From Morganella morganii H1r (GTDB lineage Bacteria; Pseudomonadota; Gammaproteobacteria; Enterobacterales; Enterobacteriaceae): 64,000 nucleotides of DNA. Of the stretch, positions 29,690 through 39,529 are shown piece by piece. The stretch covers positions 1-64,000 of the forward strand of contig NZ_AYMP01000015.1 of NCBI RefSeq assembly GCF_000633515.1, given 5' to 3'. Position 1 is the first letter of the stretch. Each line of letters opens with the position of its first letter. Both the position numbers and the translations under genes were made by a program. Below the pieces are notes generated by a model. That model had not been told where the DNA came from. It saw only the letters and a program-made list of their open reading frames with translations, and searched no databases.

Positions 29690-30556
29690 TCAGTCGATCT
29701 GTTCCGCGCAGAATTTGTGTGCCGGAAGCACCATTTCATCCTGAGCCGCAACCAGTTGCAGTTCGTACTCATTCATGGTTTTGGTTTTCAGCATCACTTC
29801 ATAGACAGCGGCAGCCACGTGTTCCAGCGCTTTCGGCAGTTCTTCGCCTTTCAGCAGATTCACCAGCATCAGACCGCTGGTTAAATCACCCACACCCACC
29901 GGCTGACGCTCGCCGAAGTCCACCAGCGGACGGCTGATATGCCAGGCGTGATCGGCGGTGACCAGAATCATTTCAAAGCGGTCAGCACGGTAACCGGCAC
30001 GGGACAGGTGTTTAACCAGCACCAGACGCGGCCCTTTTTTGCACAGTTCACGGGCAGCGGCAACGGCTTCACCCACATTGTGAATGGTTTGTCCGCTCAG
30101 GGTTTCCAGCTCCAGCAGGTTCGGCGCGATCATATCGCTGACCGCCAGCGCTTCCTGACACAGGAAATCCGCCACACCCGGCGCCACGATACAGCCTTTT
30201 TCCGGATGCCCCATGACCGGGTCACAGAAATACCATGCCTGCGGATTGCGGGTTTTGACTTTTTTCACCACATCCAGGATACGCTTGCCCTGCTCTGCAG
30301 AGCCGAGGTAGCCGCTGAGTACCGCATCACAGCGGGTCAGCTGATCGATGTTATCAATGCCGTCCACAATCTCCGTGATGTGCTCCGCGCTCATCACGCA
30401 GCCGGTCCAGCCTTGTGCATACTGTGTGTGATTGGAAAACTGGACGGTATTGAGCGGCCAGACATTAACGCCCATGCGGCGCATCGGGAATTCAGCCGCA
30501 CTGTTACCGGCATGACCATACACAACATGAGACTGAATAGAGAGAATATTTTTCAT
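29690..30556 (-). CDS. pdxY: Pyridoxal kinase PdxY
   Basis: A 288-residue ribokinase-superfamily kinase that phosphorylates pyridoxal in the vitamin B6 salvage pathway. It begins [21 protein letters not shown], like E. coli PdxY (287), which supports the start at 30556 rather than 13 codons upstream. The C-terminal nucleotide site lies around [12 protein letters not shown]. It follows tyrS on the same strand, as in E. coli, and probably shares its transcript in part. Confidence 0.95.
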   Translation of the reverse strand: MKNILSIQSHVVYGHAGNSAAEFPMRRMGVNVWPLNTVQFSNHTQYAQGWTGCVMSAEHITEIVDGIDNIDQLTRCDAVLSGYLGSAEQGKRILDVVKKVKTRNPQAWYFCDPVMGHPEKGCIVAPGVADFLCQEALAVSDMIAPNLLELETLSGQTIHNVGEAVAAARELCKKGPRLVLVKHLSRAGYRADRFEMILVTADHAWHISRPLVDFGERQPVGVGDLTSGLMLVNLLKGEELPKALEHVAAAVYEVMLKTKTMNEYELQLVAAQDEMVLPAHKFCAEQID

Positions 30557-30629
30557 TGATACAACCTGATTTTTTATTATTACTGTGCATATCATATTCT
30601 GTGAAACAGAAAAGATCCTGCTGACAGAT

Positions 30630-30658
30630 CAAAAAGGGCAACTTTCGTTGCCCTTGAT
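30630..30658 (-). terminator. Stem-loop between tyrS and pdxY
   Basis: AAGGGCAAC (30634-30642) and GTTGCCCTT (30647-30655) form a perfect 9-bp stem with a TTTC loop just after tyrS. On the minus strand it is followed by TTTTGATC, giving a partial terminator. Confidence 0.7.
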
Positions 30659-30670
30659 TACCGTAAACTA

Positions 30671-31945
30671 TTATTTCCAGCAGATCAGACAGTAATGTTT
30701 TTTGCCCCGGCGCAGTAATGTATAACGCCCGAACAGCTTATCGCTGTCTGTGAAGCGGTATTCAGCGTCAGACTGTTTCTCACCGTTGAGTGATACCGCG
30801 TTGGAGCCGATCATGGTACGGGCCTGCCCGCGTGACGGAACCAGTTCCGCAACCACCAGCGCCTGCTGCAAATCCGCATCGCTGTCCAGTTCGATATGCG
30901 GCATACCGTCCTGCGCCAGCTGTGCGAAGTCATCTTCAGTCAGGCTTGATACATCGCCGTTGAACAGGCTGTCAGTGATACGACGGGCAGCCGTCAGCCC
31001 CGCTTCGCCGTGAACCAGTTTTGTCACCTGCTCTGCCAGAACGTACTGGGCACGCGGTGCTTTGCCGCTGGCTTTGTCTTCCGCTTCCAGTGCATCGATG
31101 TCTTCGAGGCTCATAAAGGTGAAGAACTTAAGGAAACGATAGACGTCCGCATCCGCCGTATTGATCCAGAACTGATAGAATTTGTACGGGCTGGTTTTCT
31201 TCGGATCCAGCCATACCGCGCCGCCTTCGGTTTTACCGAATTTGGTGCCGTCAGATTTGGTGATCAGCGGAACGGTCAGACCCCAGGCCTGCTGCTGGTT
31301 CAGACGGCGGGTTAAATCAATACCGGAGGTGATGTTCCCCCACTGGTCAGAACCGCCGATTTGCAGCTCAACACCATGATCTTTATTCAGACGGGCGAAG
31401 TCATAACCCTGTAACAGGTTATAGGAGAATTCGGTGAACGAAATACCGACATCATCACGGTTCAGGCGTTGCTTAACCGCTTCCTTGTTGATCATCTGGT
31501 TCACAGAGAAGTGTTTACCGATATCACGCAGGAAGGTCAGCACATCCATAGAGCCGAACCAGTCATAGTTGTTTGCCGCGATGGCGCTGTTGGCACCGCA
31601 GTCAAAATCGAGGAACGGGGAAACCTGCTGACGGATTTTATCCACCCAGCCGTGAACCGTATCCTGTGTATTCAGTTTGCGCTCCGTTGCTTTGAAGCTC
31701 GGGTCGCCAATCAGCCCCGTGGCCCCACCGACCAGTGCTACCGGACGGTGCCCGGCTAACTGGAAACGCTTTAAGCACAGCAACGGAACCAGGTGGCCCA
31801 AATGCAAGCTGTCAGCGGTCGGATCGAAACCGCAATAGAGGGAGATCGGGCCCTGCGCCAGTCTCTCTGCTAACGCTTTTTCATCCGTAACCTGGGCAAT
31901 GAGGCCCCGCTCTTGCAGTTGTTTTATCAGGTTCGTACCAGACAT
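30671..31945 (-). CDS. tyrS: Tyrosyl-tRNA synthetase TyrS
   Basis: A 424-residue class I aminoacyl-tRNA synthetase, the exact E. coli length. The HIGH motif is HLGH ([13 protein letters not shown]), the KMSKS-equivalent is KFGKT, and an S4 RNA-binding domain forms the C-terminus. The start at 31945 gives [15 protein letters not shown]; the frame stays open 32 codons upstream without homology. Confidence 0.98.
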   Translation of the reverse strand: MSGTNLIKQLQERGLIAQVTDEKALAERLAQGPISLYCGFDPTADSLHLGHLVPLLCLKRFQLAGHRPVALVGGATGLIGDPSFKATERKLNTQDTVHGWVDKIRQQVSPFLDFDCGANSAIAANNYDWFGSMDVLTFLRDIGKHFSVNQMINKEAVKQRLNRDDVGISFTEFSYNLLQGYDFARLNKDHGVELQIGGSDQWGNITSGIDLTRRLNQQQAWGLTVPLITKSDGTKFGKTEGGAVWLDPKKTSPYKFYQFWINTADADVYRFLKFFTFMSLEDIDALEAEDKASGKAPRAQYVLAEQVTKLVHGEAGLTAARRITDSLFNGDVSSLTEDDFAQLAQDGMPHIELDSDADLQQALVVAELVPSRGQARTMIGSNAVSLNGEKQSDAEYRFTDSDKLFGRYTLLRRGKKHYCLICWK

Positions 31946-32080
31946 CAATGACTCCGTCAGTTCTGTTTTGTCTATGCAAAAATAGTGGATTGGAAATATG
32001 AAGGCTATAGCATAAAGCGGCACTCCGTGAAGTGCCAGCAATTAAAATGATTTTACTGAAGAAATTCTGACAACAGCCGG

Positions 32081-32731
32081 TTACGGCGCGAGGCGGTCAA
32101 TATCCCAGCCGTCGGCGGTACGGGTGTACAGAAAACGGTCATGCAGACGATGCTCGCCACCCTGCCAGAACTCAACAGAATTGAATTTAATCCGGAAACC
32201 GCCCCAGAAACTTGGCAGCGGAACATCGCCCTGCTTAAATTTCTGTTTCAGTTCGAGAAATTTGCCTTCCAGAATACCGCGCGCGGAAATCCGGGAGGAT
32301 TGCTGAGACGCCCATGCGGCAATCTGGCTGTCTTTCGGACGGCTGTGGAAATATTTCACCACCTCCAGTGTGGATAAACGCTCCACCTCACCGAGGAAGC
32401 AGACTTGTCTGTCCAGGCTGTACCACGGAAAATGTACGCTGATTTTCGGATTTTTTGCCAGATGCTGCGCCTTGCGGCTGCCCATATTGGTATAGAAAAT
32501 CAACCCGTCCTTATCAAAGTGCTTGAGCAGCACAATACGCTGATACGGCTGACCGGTTTCATCCACGGTCGCCACACACATGGCGGTCGGGTCGGTCAGT
32601 TTTGCCTCACACGCCTGTTTAAGCCAGCGTTCGAACATTTCCAGCGGGTCGTCGCTGAGATCACGGCGGCGTAACCCTCCCTTTGTGTATTCACGTCGCA
32701 GATCCGCAACGTCAGTAAACTCGTCTGACAT
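32081..32731 (-). CDS. pdxH: Pyridoxamine/pyridoxine 5'-phosphate oxidase PdxH
   Basis: A 216-residue FMN-dependent oxidase, catalysing the last step of pyridoxal 5'-phosphate synthesis. The family signatures are [24 protein letters not shown] (FMN and phosphate binding) and the C-terminal [15 protein letters not shown]. It lies upstream of tyrS-pdxY as in E. coli, linking synthesis and salvage of B6. Confidence 0.97.
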   Translation of the reverse strand: MSDEFTDVADLRREYTKGGLRRRDLSDDPLEMFERWLKQACEAKLTDPTAMCVATVDETGQPYQRIVLLKHFDKDGLIFYTNMGSRKAQHLAKNPKISVHFPWYSLDRQVCFLGEVERLSTLEVVKYFHSRPKDSQIAAWASQQSSRISARGILEGKFLELKQKFKQGDVPLPSFWGGFRIKFNSVEFWQGGEHRLHDRFLYTRTADGWDIDRLAP

Positions 32732-32780
32732 GCCTTTTATCCTCTTATCTTTTTAATCACTGAAACTGTGTTGTCTTTTA

Positions 32781-33899
32781 TTACGGCCGCTCACGGATAA
32801 CGGGATATACCGCGCCCAGTACGGTTTCCCGGTCTGCACCCGTGACAGACGGCAGATTACCGGGCTCACCGGCCAGTGTCCGCGCCGCCAGCCAGGCAAA
32901 TGCCAGCGCTTCCATATCATCACCGCTCAGACCGTATTTATCCGTCGGGCTGACTTCGGTGCCCGGCAACTGTGCGGACAACTGTGCCATAATCTGCGGA
33001 TTGCGTGCGCCGCCGCCGCATACCAGCAGGCGCTCACAACCGCCGCACAGCGTAACCTGCTCACTGATACTGACCGTGGTCAGCGCCAGCAGGGTCGCCT
33101 GCACGTCCTCCGGTTTCAGGCCGGGGAAATTGTCCAGCTGCGTGGTCAGCCACTGCATATTGAAATATTCGCGCCCGGTACTTTTCGGTGCCGGACGGCG
33201 AAAATAGGGATCACTCAGCATCTGAGCCAGTAAATCCTGATTAACGTGCCCGCTCTTTGCCCATTCGCCGTCTTTATCATACGGCTCCGCGCGGTGCCGC
33301 CATGTCCAGCTGTCCATCAGCATATTGCCCGGACCGGTATCATACCCTCTGACCTCCGCCCCCGGGATCAGTGTGGTGATATTGGCGATCCCGCCGATAT
33401 TCAGAATAATCCGTTTCTCATCCGGCACGCCGAGCACCGCCTGATGAAAGGCAGGCACCAGCGGCGCGCCCTGCCCGCCGTAAGCCATATCACGGCGGCG
33501 GAAATCCCCGACTGTCATGATATTGGTCAGCGCGGCAACCCGGTTATTATCCCCGAGCTGCATAGTAAAAGGTGTTTCGCTGTCCGGCTCATGCCAGACG
33601 GTCTGTCCGTGACAGCCGATACCGGCAATATCCTGCGGATTCAGCCGGGTTTGTGCCAGCAGCCCGCCGATAGCGTCAGCAAACAGTGTACCCAGCTCAT
33701 AGTCCAGACGGCCGATTTCCGACAGCGTCGTCTGCTGCCCCTGGCATACGGCCAGTATGCGCTTTTTCAGCGCGTGCGGAAACGGATGCGAGTACGCCGC
33801 CTGCTGCGCCACCACTGAATCATTAATCGCAGCCAGAACAACATCCACCCCGTCAAGGCTGGTTCCTGACATCACGCCGATATAACGTCCTGAACGCAT
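32781..33899 (-). CDS. anmK: Anhydro-N-acetylmuramic acid kinase AnmK
   Basis: A 372-residue kinase of the ASKHA fold that hydrolyses and phosphorylates 1,6-anhydroMurNAc to MurNAc-6-phosphate during cell-wall recycling. The N-terminal [13 protein letters not shown] motif and the GGIANIT and GGGARN nucleotide-site motifs are diagnostic. AAGGAA precedes the start. It complements mppA, which captures the peptide part of recycled murein. Confidence 0.96.
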   Translation of the reverse strand: MRSGRYIGVMSGTSLDGVDVVLAAINDSVVAQQAAYSHPFPHALKKRILAVCQGQQTTLSEIGRLDYELGTLFADAIGGLLAQTRLNPQDIAGIGCHGQTVWHEPDSETPFTMQLGDNNRVAALTNIMTVGDFRRRDMAYGGQGAPLVPAFHQAVLGVPDEKRIILNIGGIANITTLIPGAEVRGYDTGPGNMLMDSWTWRHRAEPYDKDGEWAKSGHVNQDLLAQMLSDPYFRRPAPKSTGREYFNMQWLTTQLDNFPGLKPEDVQATLLALTTVSISEQVTLCGGCERLLVCGGGARNPQIMAQLSAQLPGTEVSPTDKYGLSGDDMEALAFAWLAARTLAGEPGNLPSVTGADRETVLGAVYPVIRERP

Positions 33900-34218
33900 A
33901 ACCGATTCCTTTTAATCAATAACCATCTGATAAAAATATAGTATTCATATTCCGTGTGACTACTATAATCAGGGCGCTCCGCAGATTCACCCCTTTTCGC
34001 ACCGTGACCTCACTTAATCCTCAATCTGATGCACACTTCACATTTGTGAAATAAGAGGATTTACCTTGGCGGCCATCATGGTTCGCTTTAAGCTGTTCCT
34101 AATGAAGATGAAAATAAAACGTTTTTAATGCTAAATTATTCTGCGATAATAGATAAGATATTACACTACAGATAATGAACACATCTGAATCTGTGAATAC
34201 AATAATCAGGAGTCAAGT
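33900..34218. other. Divergent promoter region of anmK and slyB
   Basis: No gene is seen in these 319 bases. The slyB side is AT-rich and contains a short inverted repeat (CTTCACATTTGTGAA at about 34036-34050). A clear PhoP direct repeat, known upstream of slyB in E. coli, was sought and not found. Confidence 0.4.
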
Positions 34219-34686
34219 ATGTATAAGCGTTTTCTCGTCGGTGTATTTGCCGTCGTGGCCCTTTCCGGTTGTGTGAATATGGACACACTGAGTGGTGACA
34301 CTTATAGTGCAGACCAGGCGAAACGTGTTCAGACCGTTACCTATGGTACAGTAATGAGCGCCCGTCCGGTGACTATCCAGGGCGGCGGTGACGAAAATAT
34401 CCTTGGTGCGGCCGGTGGTGCGATTCTGGGTGGTATTTTAGGCAGTACTATCGGCGGCGGCACCGGTCAGACCCTGGCAACCGCAGCAGGTGCTATCGCG
34501 GGTGGTGTTGCAGGTCAGAACGTTCAGGCGGCCATGAACAACACGTCCGGTGTTGAGCTGGAACTGAAACAGGATAACGGCGAAATCATTGTTGTTGTAC
34601 AAAAACAAGGTAAAACACCGTTCTCCGTCGGTCAGCGTGTCCGTATCGCGAAATCCGGTTCAACTTATACCGTATCTCCGCGTTAA
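34219..34686 (+). CDS. slyB: Outer-membrane lipoprotein SlyB
   Basis: A 155-residue lipoprotein with lipobox ALSGC (Cys18) and a central glycine-zipper segment (GAAGGAILGGILGSTIGGG, then AGAIAGGVAGQNVQ). In E. coli SlyB is a PhoPQ-regulated protein that forms rings around outer-membrane proteins in damaged membranes. CAGGAGTC precedes the start. It is divergent from anmK and convergent with slyA. Confidence 0.96.
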   Translation: MYKRFLVGVFAVVALSGCVNMDTLSGDTYSADQAKRVQTVTYGTVMSARPVTIQGGGDENILGAAGGAILGGILGSTIGGGTGQTLATAAGAIAGGVAGQNVQAAMNNTSGVELELKQDNGEIIVVVQKQGKTPFSVGQRVRIAKSGSTYTVSPR

Positions 34687-34704
34687 GTTTTACGCTTTAC
34701 CGGC

Positions 34705-34736
34705 AGAAGGCGAAACATCCGTTTCGCCTTTTTTAT
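34705..34736 (+). terminator. Terminator of slyB
   Basis: AAGGCGAAAC (34707-34716) and GTTTCGCCTT (34721-34730) form a 10-bp stem followed by six T. Confidence 0.9.
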
Positions 34737-34745
34737 TACCTGCCA

Positions 34746-35180
34746 TTAAGTACAGTTATGCAGCTGCACAATATTATTTTCCAGTTTCCTGATAATCTCC
34801 GCCAGCATGTATAATTCTTCCTGTGTGATCCCGCCCAGAATTTCACGCCGTGTTTTTTCAATCACCGCATCCACTTCACGGATAAAGGGTTCAGCGTCTT
34901 CCGTCAGTTTTATTCGTTTTGCTCTGCGGTCATTACTGCAGACATGCCGCGTGATTAACTTTTTTTCTTCCAGTTGATCCAGTGTGCGGACCAGCGATGG
35001 CTGTTCAATACCAATCGCTTTTGCCAGTTGGATCTGAGACTGATCCGGTGGCAGCAGGCTGATATTGTAGAGTGTAATCCAGTGTGTCTGTGTGAGTTTC
35101 AGTGGTTTAAGCCGGTGGTCAATCAGTGATCGCCAAACCCGTACTAACCTCGCTAAGTCTGATCCCAATGTTAACTCCAC
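34746..35180 (-). CDS. slyA: MarR-family transcriptional regulator SlyA
   Basis: A 144-residue winged-helix regulator, the exact length of E. coli SlyA, and close to it throughout ([23 protein letters not shown] and [19 protein letters not shown]). In Salmonella and E. coli it counteracts H-NS silencing at virulence and envelope genes. The upstream region is long and AT-rich, fitting complex control of slyA itself. The slyB partner lies immediately downstream, convergent. Confidence 0.96.
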   Translation of the reverse strand: MELTLGSDLARLVRVWRSLIDHRLKPLKLTQTHWITLYNISLLPPDQSQIQLAKAIGIEQPSLVRTLDQLEEKKLITRHVCSNDRRAKRIKLTEDAEPFIREVDAVIEKTRREILGGITQEELYMLAEIIRKLENNIVQLHNCT

Positions 35181-35700
35181 AAATTTCTCCTTATGTGAAT
35201 ACGGTACGGACGTATATGCACGCCATCATGTCTTTCAATCACCCAATAAAAAGAAACGCTGCACTATTGTGCTCATTGACAGCGGACGCAATATTGCTGC
35301 GTAATAAAAAAACAATTCCCGCTTATTTCATGACCAGAATTATTACTCATGAAATAATTAGCTTTTTATACAAATTTAATTGATTAAGCGGGTGAACTTG
35401 TTCCGTATTAAGAATAGCGATCATCACTGTCGTGATCTATATTTTTTTACATAACCACCATTTTATTTTTAACAAAAAATAATTGAATTTTAATAATTTA
35501 ATTTATTAAACAGGCAGTTATGAAAACGTGACGTTATTCACGAACAATGTAGTGATTTTATATTTTATTTGTATAATTTCATTCTTGATTATAAATTTAA
35601 ATACAATGAAAAATATCATTTATATTATATATAAATTAGTAACACTAAATAACACCCATATATTAATATCCTCCTAATGTATAGGCTTATAACTATGTCT
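35181..35700. other. AT-rich gap upstream of slyA
   Basis: About 520 bases of low GC with stops in all frames and no gene. It must contain the slyA promoter. A small hairpin (GATCATCAC/GTGATC) occurs near 35418-35434. No further element was recognised. Confidence 0.45.
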
Positions 35701-35937
35701 TTAAAACAGATCTAACTGTCCGGATGGTGTTTCCGGTGGTGTTTCACTCTTTATCGCCCTGTAACGGCGCTGGCGGCACAAGCGAATTACATTTTCTTTT
35801 TGAGCGTTGCTCAGTGACAACCACTGAAAGCGCTCATCACGGCTCCGGTAGCATCCCCGGCAGTAGCCTTTTTCATTCAGCTGACATATCCCCACACAAG
35901 GTGAAGGGATATCAAAAAAGTAAAGTTGTTCTGCCAT
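35701..35937 (-). CDS. ydhL: DUF1289 Fe-S-type small protein YdhL
   Basis: A 78-residue DUF1289 protein with the cysteine pattern CVGICQLNEKGYCRGCYR, the family signature, followed by SRDERFQWLSLSNAQKENVIRLCRQR as in E. coli YdhL. The start at 35937 matches the E. coli N-terminus (MAEQL); the frame remains open 32 codons upstream. Function is unknown, though the four cysteines suggest metal or cluster binding. Confidence 0.88.
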   Translation of the reverse strand: MAEQLYFFDIPSPCVGICQLNEKGYCRGCYRSRDERFQWLSLSNAQKENVIRLCRQRRYRAIKSETPPETPSGQLDLF

Positions 35938-36089
35938 CGGCTGATGTCCTTTTGTCTGATGTTCTGCCGGACAGGTCATGGTTATCCTGTAACCATCAGC
36001 ATCCTGATAATTTGAATTGTAGTCAATTATCACGTTATAGTGTGAGCCATTACTGATAAATAACTGAAAGCACTCTGAGAGGTTACTTT

Positions 36090-36497
36090 ATGCGTGTACT
36101 CCATACCATGCTCCGCGTGGGTGATATGCAACGTTCTGTCGATTTTTACACCAAGGTTCTCGGCATGCGTTTACTGCGCACCAGTGAAAACCCGGAATAC
36201 AAATATTCACTGGCATTCGTGGGCTACAGTGACGAAAGTGAAGGCTCTGTTATCGAACTGACCTATAACTGGGGCACGGATTCCTATGAGATGGGAACCG
36301 CATTCGGCCATATCGCACTCGGTGTGGATGATGTCGCGGCGACCTGTGACGCTATCCGCAAAGCAGGCGGCAATGTGACCCGGGAAGCCGGTCCGGTTAA
36401 AGGCGGCACCACCATTATCGCCTTTGTGGAAGATCCCGATGGTTATAAAATTGAACTGATTGAAAATAAAAGTGCCGGGGCTGCACTCGGTAACTGA
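36090..36497 (+). CDS. gloA: Lactoylglutathione lyase (glyoxalase I) GloA
   Basis: A 135-residue glyoxalase I that isomerises the methylglyoxal-glutathione hemithioacetal to S-lactoylglutathione. It has two beta-alpha-beta-beta-beta modules and the expected metal ligands (His5 in RVLHTMLRV, Glu and His in the centre, Glu near [14 protein letters not shown]). In E. coli nemRA precede gloA; here ydhL is the direct neighbour. Confidence 0.97.
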   Translation: MRVLHTMLRVGDMQRSVDFYTKVLGMRLLRTSENPEYKYSLAFVGYSDESEGSVIELTYNWGTDSYEMGTAFGHIALGVDDVAATCDAIRKAGGNVTREAGPVKGGTTIIAFVEDPDGYKIELIENKSAGAALGN

Positions 36498-36507
36498 TTA
36501 TCCCGGC

Positions 36508-36535
36508 AAGAAGGATCAGAACGATCCTTCTTTTC
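36508..36535 (+). terminator. Terminator of gloA
   Basis: AAGAAGGATC (36508-36517) and GATCCTTCTT (36523-36532) form a 10-bp stem ending in T residues. Confidence 0.85.
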
Positions 36536-36616
36536 CGGTGCAGCACTGAACAGTCCTTTCTCCTTCCGGCAAGCCGCGCTAGAATAGTGCGTTTTGTTTG
36601 TTTAATTAAGAGTCCC

Positions 36617-37264
36617 ATGTCTGAAAATCAAAATCACAATGCTCTGAGCGCACGTTTCCGCGGCTATTACCCTGTCGTTATTGATGTTGAAACCGGCGGT
36701 TTTAATGCCGCAACCGATGGTATGCTGGAAATCGCCGCGATTACCGTCAAAATGGATCATAACGGCTGGCTGATGCCGGATCAGCGGCTTGAATTTAATG
36801 TGCAGCCTTTTGAGGGTGCAAACCTTGATCCCGCTGCCCTCGCCTTCACCGGCATTAATCCGGCAGACCCGGAGCGTAATGCAGTCACAGAATATGAGGC
36901 TCTGCATGCCATTTTCAAAATGGTGCGCAAAGGCATGAAAGATGCAGATTGCAAGCGGGCAATTATCGTGGCGCACAATGCGAATTTTGATCACAGCTTT
37001 GTAATGGCAGCCGCAGCGCGCTGCGGGCTGAAACGTAATCCATTTCACCCGTTTGCCACCTTTGATACGGCGGCATTAAGCGGATTGTCACTGGGACAGA
37101 CGATTCTGGCAAAAGCCTGTATCGCCGCCGGTATCCCGTTTGACAGTAAACAGGCTCACGGCGCGGCGTATGATACCGATCGCACTTCCCTGCTCTTTTG
37201 TGACATCGTCAACCGCTGGAAAAAACTGGGCGGCTGGCCGCCTGCGGCTGACAGTAATCAGTAA
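36617..37264 (+). CDS. rnt: Ribonuclease T
   Basis: A 215-residue DEDD exoribonuclease that trims the 3' ends of tRNA, 5S and 23S rRNA and other stable RNAs. Exo I motif VIDVETGG gives the catalytic D23 and E25; [10 protein letters not shown] is Exo II, and [13 protein letters not shown] is Exo III with its histidine. The start at 36617 yields the E. coli-like N-terminus. The lhr gene that follows rnt in E. coli is missing. Confidence 0.97.
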   Translation: MSENQNHNALSARFRGYYPVVIDVETGGFNAATDGMLEIAAITVKMDHNGWLMPDQRLEFNVQPFEGANLDPAALAFTGINPADPERNAVTEYEALHAIFKMVRKGMKDADCKRAIIVAHNANFDHSFVMAAAARCGLKRNPFHPFATFDTAALSGLSLGQTILAKACIAAGIPFDSKQAHGAAYDTDRTSLLFCDIVNRWKKLGGWPPAADSNQ

Positions 37265-37293
37265 GAAAACGCCACCTCAGGGGTGGCGTTTTT
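37265..37293. terminator. Terminator between rnt and the 228-aa gene
   Basis: AAAACGCCACC (37266-37276) and GGTGGCGTTTT (37282-37292) form an 11-bp stem between convergent genes, with a T tail in the rnt direction. Confidence 0.88.
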
Positions 37294-37296
37294 CTG

Positions 37297-37983
37297 TCAG
37301 TTATCAGGTAACCGGCGCCAGGTTTCCTCCTGTTTCTGCCGGCTATCCCGGGCGGTTACCTCAGCAGGTTTAATGGACAGCAAATCAGGCAGAATCGATC
37401 CTTCAATATCCGTCATCAGTGTCATCATTCTTGCTTTAAAGTCCTGTTCAAAATTCTCTGTGGCTAAATACGCTTTGGCCTTATCATCATCACAGATTGA
37501 CGCAAGCTGATTTACTTTTTCAGAGGGCCTCGGGCCGCAGCCGGCAGCAGCGGATAACTCACTGTTTACTTTGTGAGTAAATTCGGTCATGAATTTCTCT
37601 GCTGGTTTATCCGCACCTTTTATTTTATCCACACCACTCAGAAATGTGACCAGTGGTCTCAGTATATCTTTTGAGAACATCTTCAGTGACGCGGCATCCG
37701 GGGATTTATTTTCACCCAGAAATGCACAGGCTTTATTTAAATAACCCGGCACGTTTTCCTGCGCTATTTTCAGCACCATCCGTGCGTTCTGATTAGCGTC
37801 AGATTGCGTTTTTTCCTCACGGATTGCTATTTTATTTATCCAATTTCCTAATGGTTCAAACACATTATTTATTTTCCCCTTCACTGCTGTGAAAAACTCT
37901 GCTGCACTGTTACGGATCTCAGTGAACCGTTCCGATAAACACGATTGTTTTACAGATGCTGATTCTTTTAATTCACCGATCAT
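37297..37983 (-). CDS. Unrecognised protein, 228 aa
   Basis: A 228-residue soluble protein with no signal peptide and no membrane segment. It is predicted mainly helical (SERFTEIRNSAAEFFTAVKGK and DANQNARMVLKIAQENVPGYL) with a charged C-terminus rich in Gln, Glu and Arg. I recognise no family. It replaces lhr between rnt and grxD. The size, helical make-up and isolated position would fit an accessory protein, but nothing in the sequence shows a function. Confidence 0.65.
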   Translation of the reverse strand: MIGELKESASVKQSCLSERFTEIRNSAAEFFTAVKGKINNVFEPLGNWINKIAIREEKTQSDANQNARMVLKIAQENVPGYLNKACAFLGENKSPDAASLKMFSKDILRPLVTFLSGVDKIKGADKPAEKFMTEFTHKVNSELSAAAGCGPRPSEKVNQLASICDDDKAKAYLATENFEQDFKARMMTLMTDIEGSILPDLLSIKPAEVTARDSRQKQEETWRRLPDN

Positions 37984-38135
37984 ACCGTCGGTACCCTGAT
38001 ACGAAATATACCCGGTTAATCTGGCATTCTGCCCTGTTGAAACTGGCTGCTTCTTTCTGTCCTTTTTATGTTATCGATGCCGCCACTCTAAAAAATAACC
38101 GTATAAATAACTTTCATTTCACCGCCATCAGAAAG

Positions 38136-38176
38136 ACAAAAGCCCCGCAGCGGTAACACTGCGGGGCTTTTATAAA
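38136..38176. terminator. Terminator of grxD
   Basis: AAAAGCCCCGCAG (from 38139) and CTGCGGGGCTTTT (to about 38172) form a long GC-rich stem flanked by A/T runs on both sides, directly after the grxD stop on the minus strand. Confidence 0.88.
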
Positions 38177-38191
38177 CAGTACGGGACGGGA

Positions 38192-38533
38192 TTATTCTTC
38201 GTTTTCAGTCCGGTATTTTGCTGCGGTTTCTTTAATCAGTGGTTGTAATTCACCACGCTGGAACATCTCCATAATGATGTCACAGCCGCCGACCAGCTCA
38301 CCGTCAACCCACAGTTGCGGGAAGGTTGGCCAGTTAGCGTATTTTGGTAATTCAGCACGGATATCCGGGTTTTGCAGAATATCCACATAAGCAAAACGCT
38401 CTTCACAGGCAGCCAGTGCCTGCACAGCCTGGGCAGAAAAGCCGCAGCTCGGCAGCTTCGGAGAGCCTTTCATATACAGCAGAATCGGGTTTTCTTTAAT
38501 CTGGCGTTCGATTTTTTCAATAGTCGTCGTCAT
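38192..38533 (-). CDS. grxD: Monothiol glutaredoxin GrxD
   Basis: A 113-residue monothiol glutaredoxin with the active site CGFS (LPSCGFSAQAVQ) and the glutathione-binding elements WPTFPQLW and GGCDII. Dimers carry and transfer a [2Fe-2S] cluster, often with BolA partners. The E. coli protein is 115 residues. It complements the SUF system at 55-61 kb. Confidence 0.97.
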   Translation of the reverse strand: MTTTIEKIERQIKENPILLYMKGSPKLPSCGFSAQAVQALAACEERFAYVDILQNPDIRAELPKYANWPTFPQLWVDGELVGGCDIIMEMFQRGELQPLIKETAAKYRTENEE

Positions 38534-39529
38534 GTAAAACGTCCTTCACTTCAGATCGGTTAGCACCGGTATTAACTTACCCGCAGAATACCACTTTTCA
38601 CCGCAAAACATAAGAATTTATAACAACAACCAATTTATCAGTAAGTTAACTTGTGCGCTGATTGTTATTTATACAACAAAACACTACATACTGTGCCTTT
38701 TTGCTCACTATGTATCAGTAAGTTACGAAAAATAGTGAATGGCATTGCTGTCCATTATCACAGCAGGAATTGCTTCTGTCTATCGCGGCATAACAAGAAA
38801 ATAACAGTAAATAGTCGATGCTGTTTTATCAAAGGGCGTCCCGTATTGCCCGTTTATATGCAGCAGTCCGGTTCAGGCCGATAGGATACTCAGTGACGAA
38901 ACCTTTTTTCTGCACAGTTGGCTTTTTGATGTACCTACGCACTGTTGCGTAATTCAGCGAGGCATTACCTCATTATTTGACTAAGTATTATCCTGGTTAT
39001 TTTACCTAATTTTATTCCCCTAAAATCCTGGTATTCTGGAATGGCAGTTATTTCAAACTGTAAACTAACGTTTAAATCTAAAATCCTTAAATACTATTTG
39101 AATATGCTATTAGCCCCTTTTTATCTTAAGGGGCTTTTTTTATCTTCTCCGCTTCTATCTTCTGTATTGCCCGCTTATCGTGATTTCAGCTGGTAATGTA
39201 TTTCATGGCATCAGCGGGAACAGGGGCAACAGCACATTCACTGCCTGTTTTGATAACAGTGTTAACGTTGACATACTCTGTGAATAGCCACGGATAATCC
39301 AGATACTTCCGGGCCGTTGATAATATTAGTTTTAACATACTGTTAACGTCGGCCAGATATATCAGCTCCGGGTATTTTCAGCTGAACGCGCCCCGGCAGA
39401 AAACGGTCATTATATCGGTTATTTCCGGCATATTCCGCCGGTAAACAAGACCACCGTCATTTTTTATCTTACGCAGTAATGCCATAATCCGCACATTGTG
39501 TTTTCTGTTAACAACCTGATGAGCTGAAA
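38534..39529. other. Gene-poor kilobase between grxD and rhtB
   Basis: No convincing gene is seen. It contains a 13-bp direct repeat, TATCAGTAAGTTA at 38636-38648 and 38713-38725, a hairpin near 38965, a strong orphan terminator near 39113-39145 and two GTTAACGT copies (near 39260 and 39350). The open frame at 38651-38884 is Cys/His/Arg-rich without a ribosome site and looks random. Confidence 0.45.
39112..39145 (+). terminator. Orphan intrinsic terminator (possible sRNA 3' end)
   Basis: AGCCCCTT and AAGGGGCT arms are followed by seven T. No gene ends nearby on the plus strand (the nearest, rnt, ends at 37264 behind its own terminator), so this stem probably ends an unannotated transcript. 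Confidence 0.7.

Noticed and set aside
33900..34218. PhoP box upstream of slyB
   Set aside because: A GGTTCG...TGTTCC segment was considered, but the half-sites and spacing do not fit the GTTTA-N5-GTTTA direct repeat.
38651..38884. 77-codon open frame between grxD and rhtB
   Set aside because: Cys/His/Arg-rich, no ribosome site and no known pattern; most likely chance.
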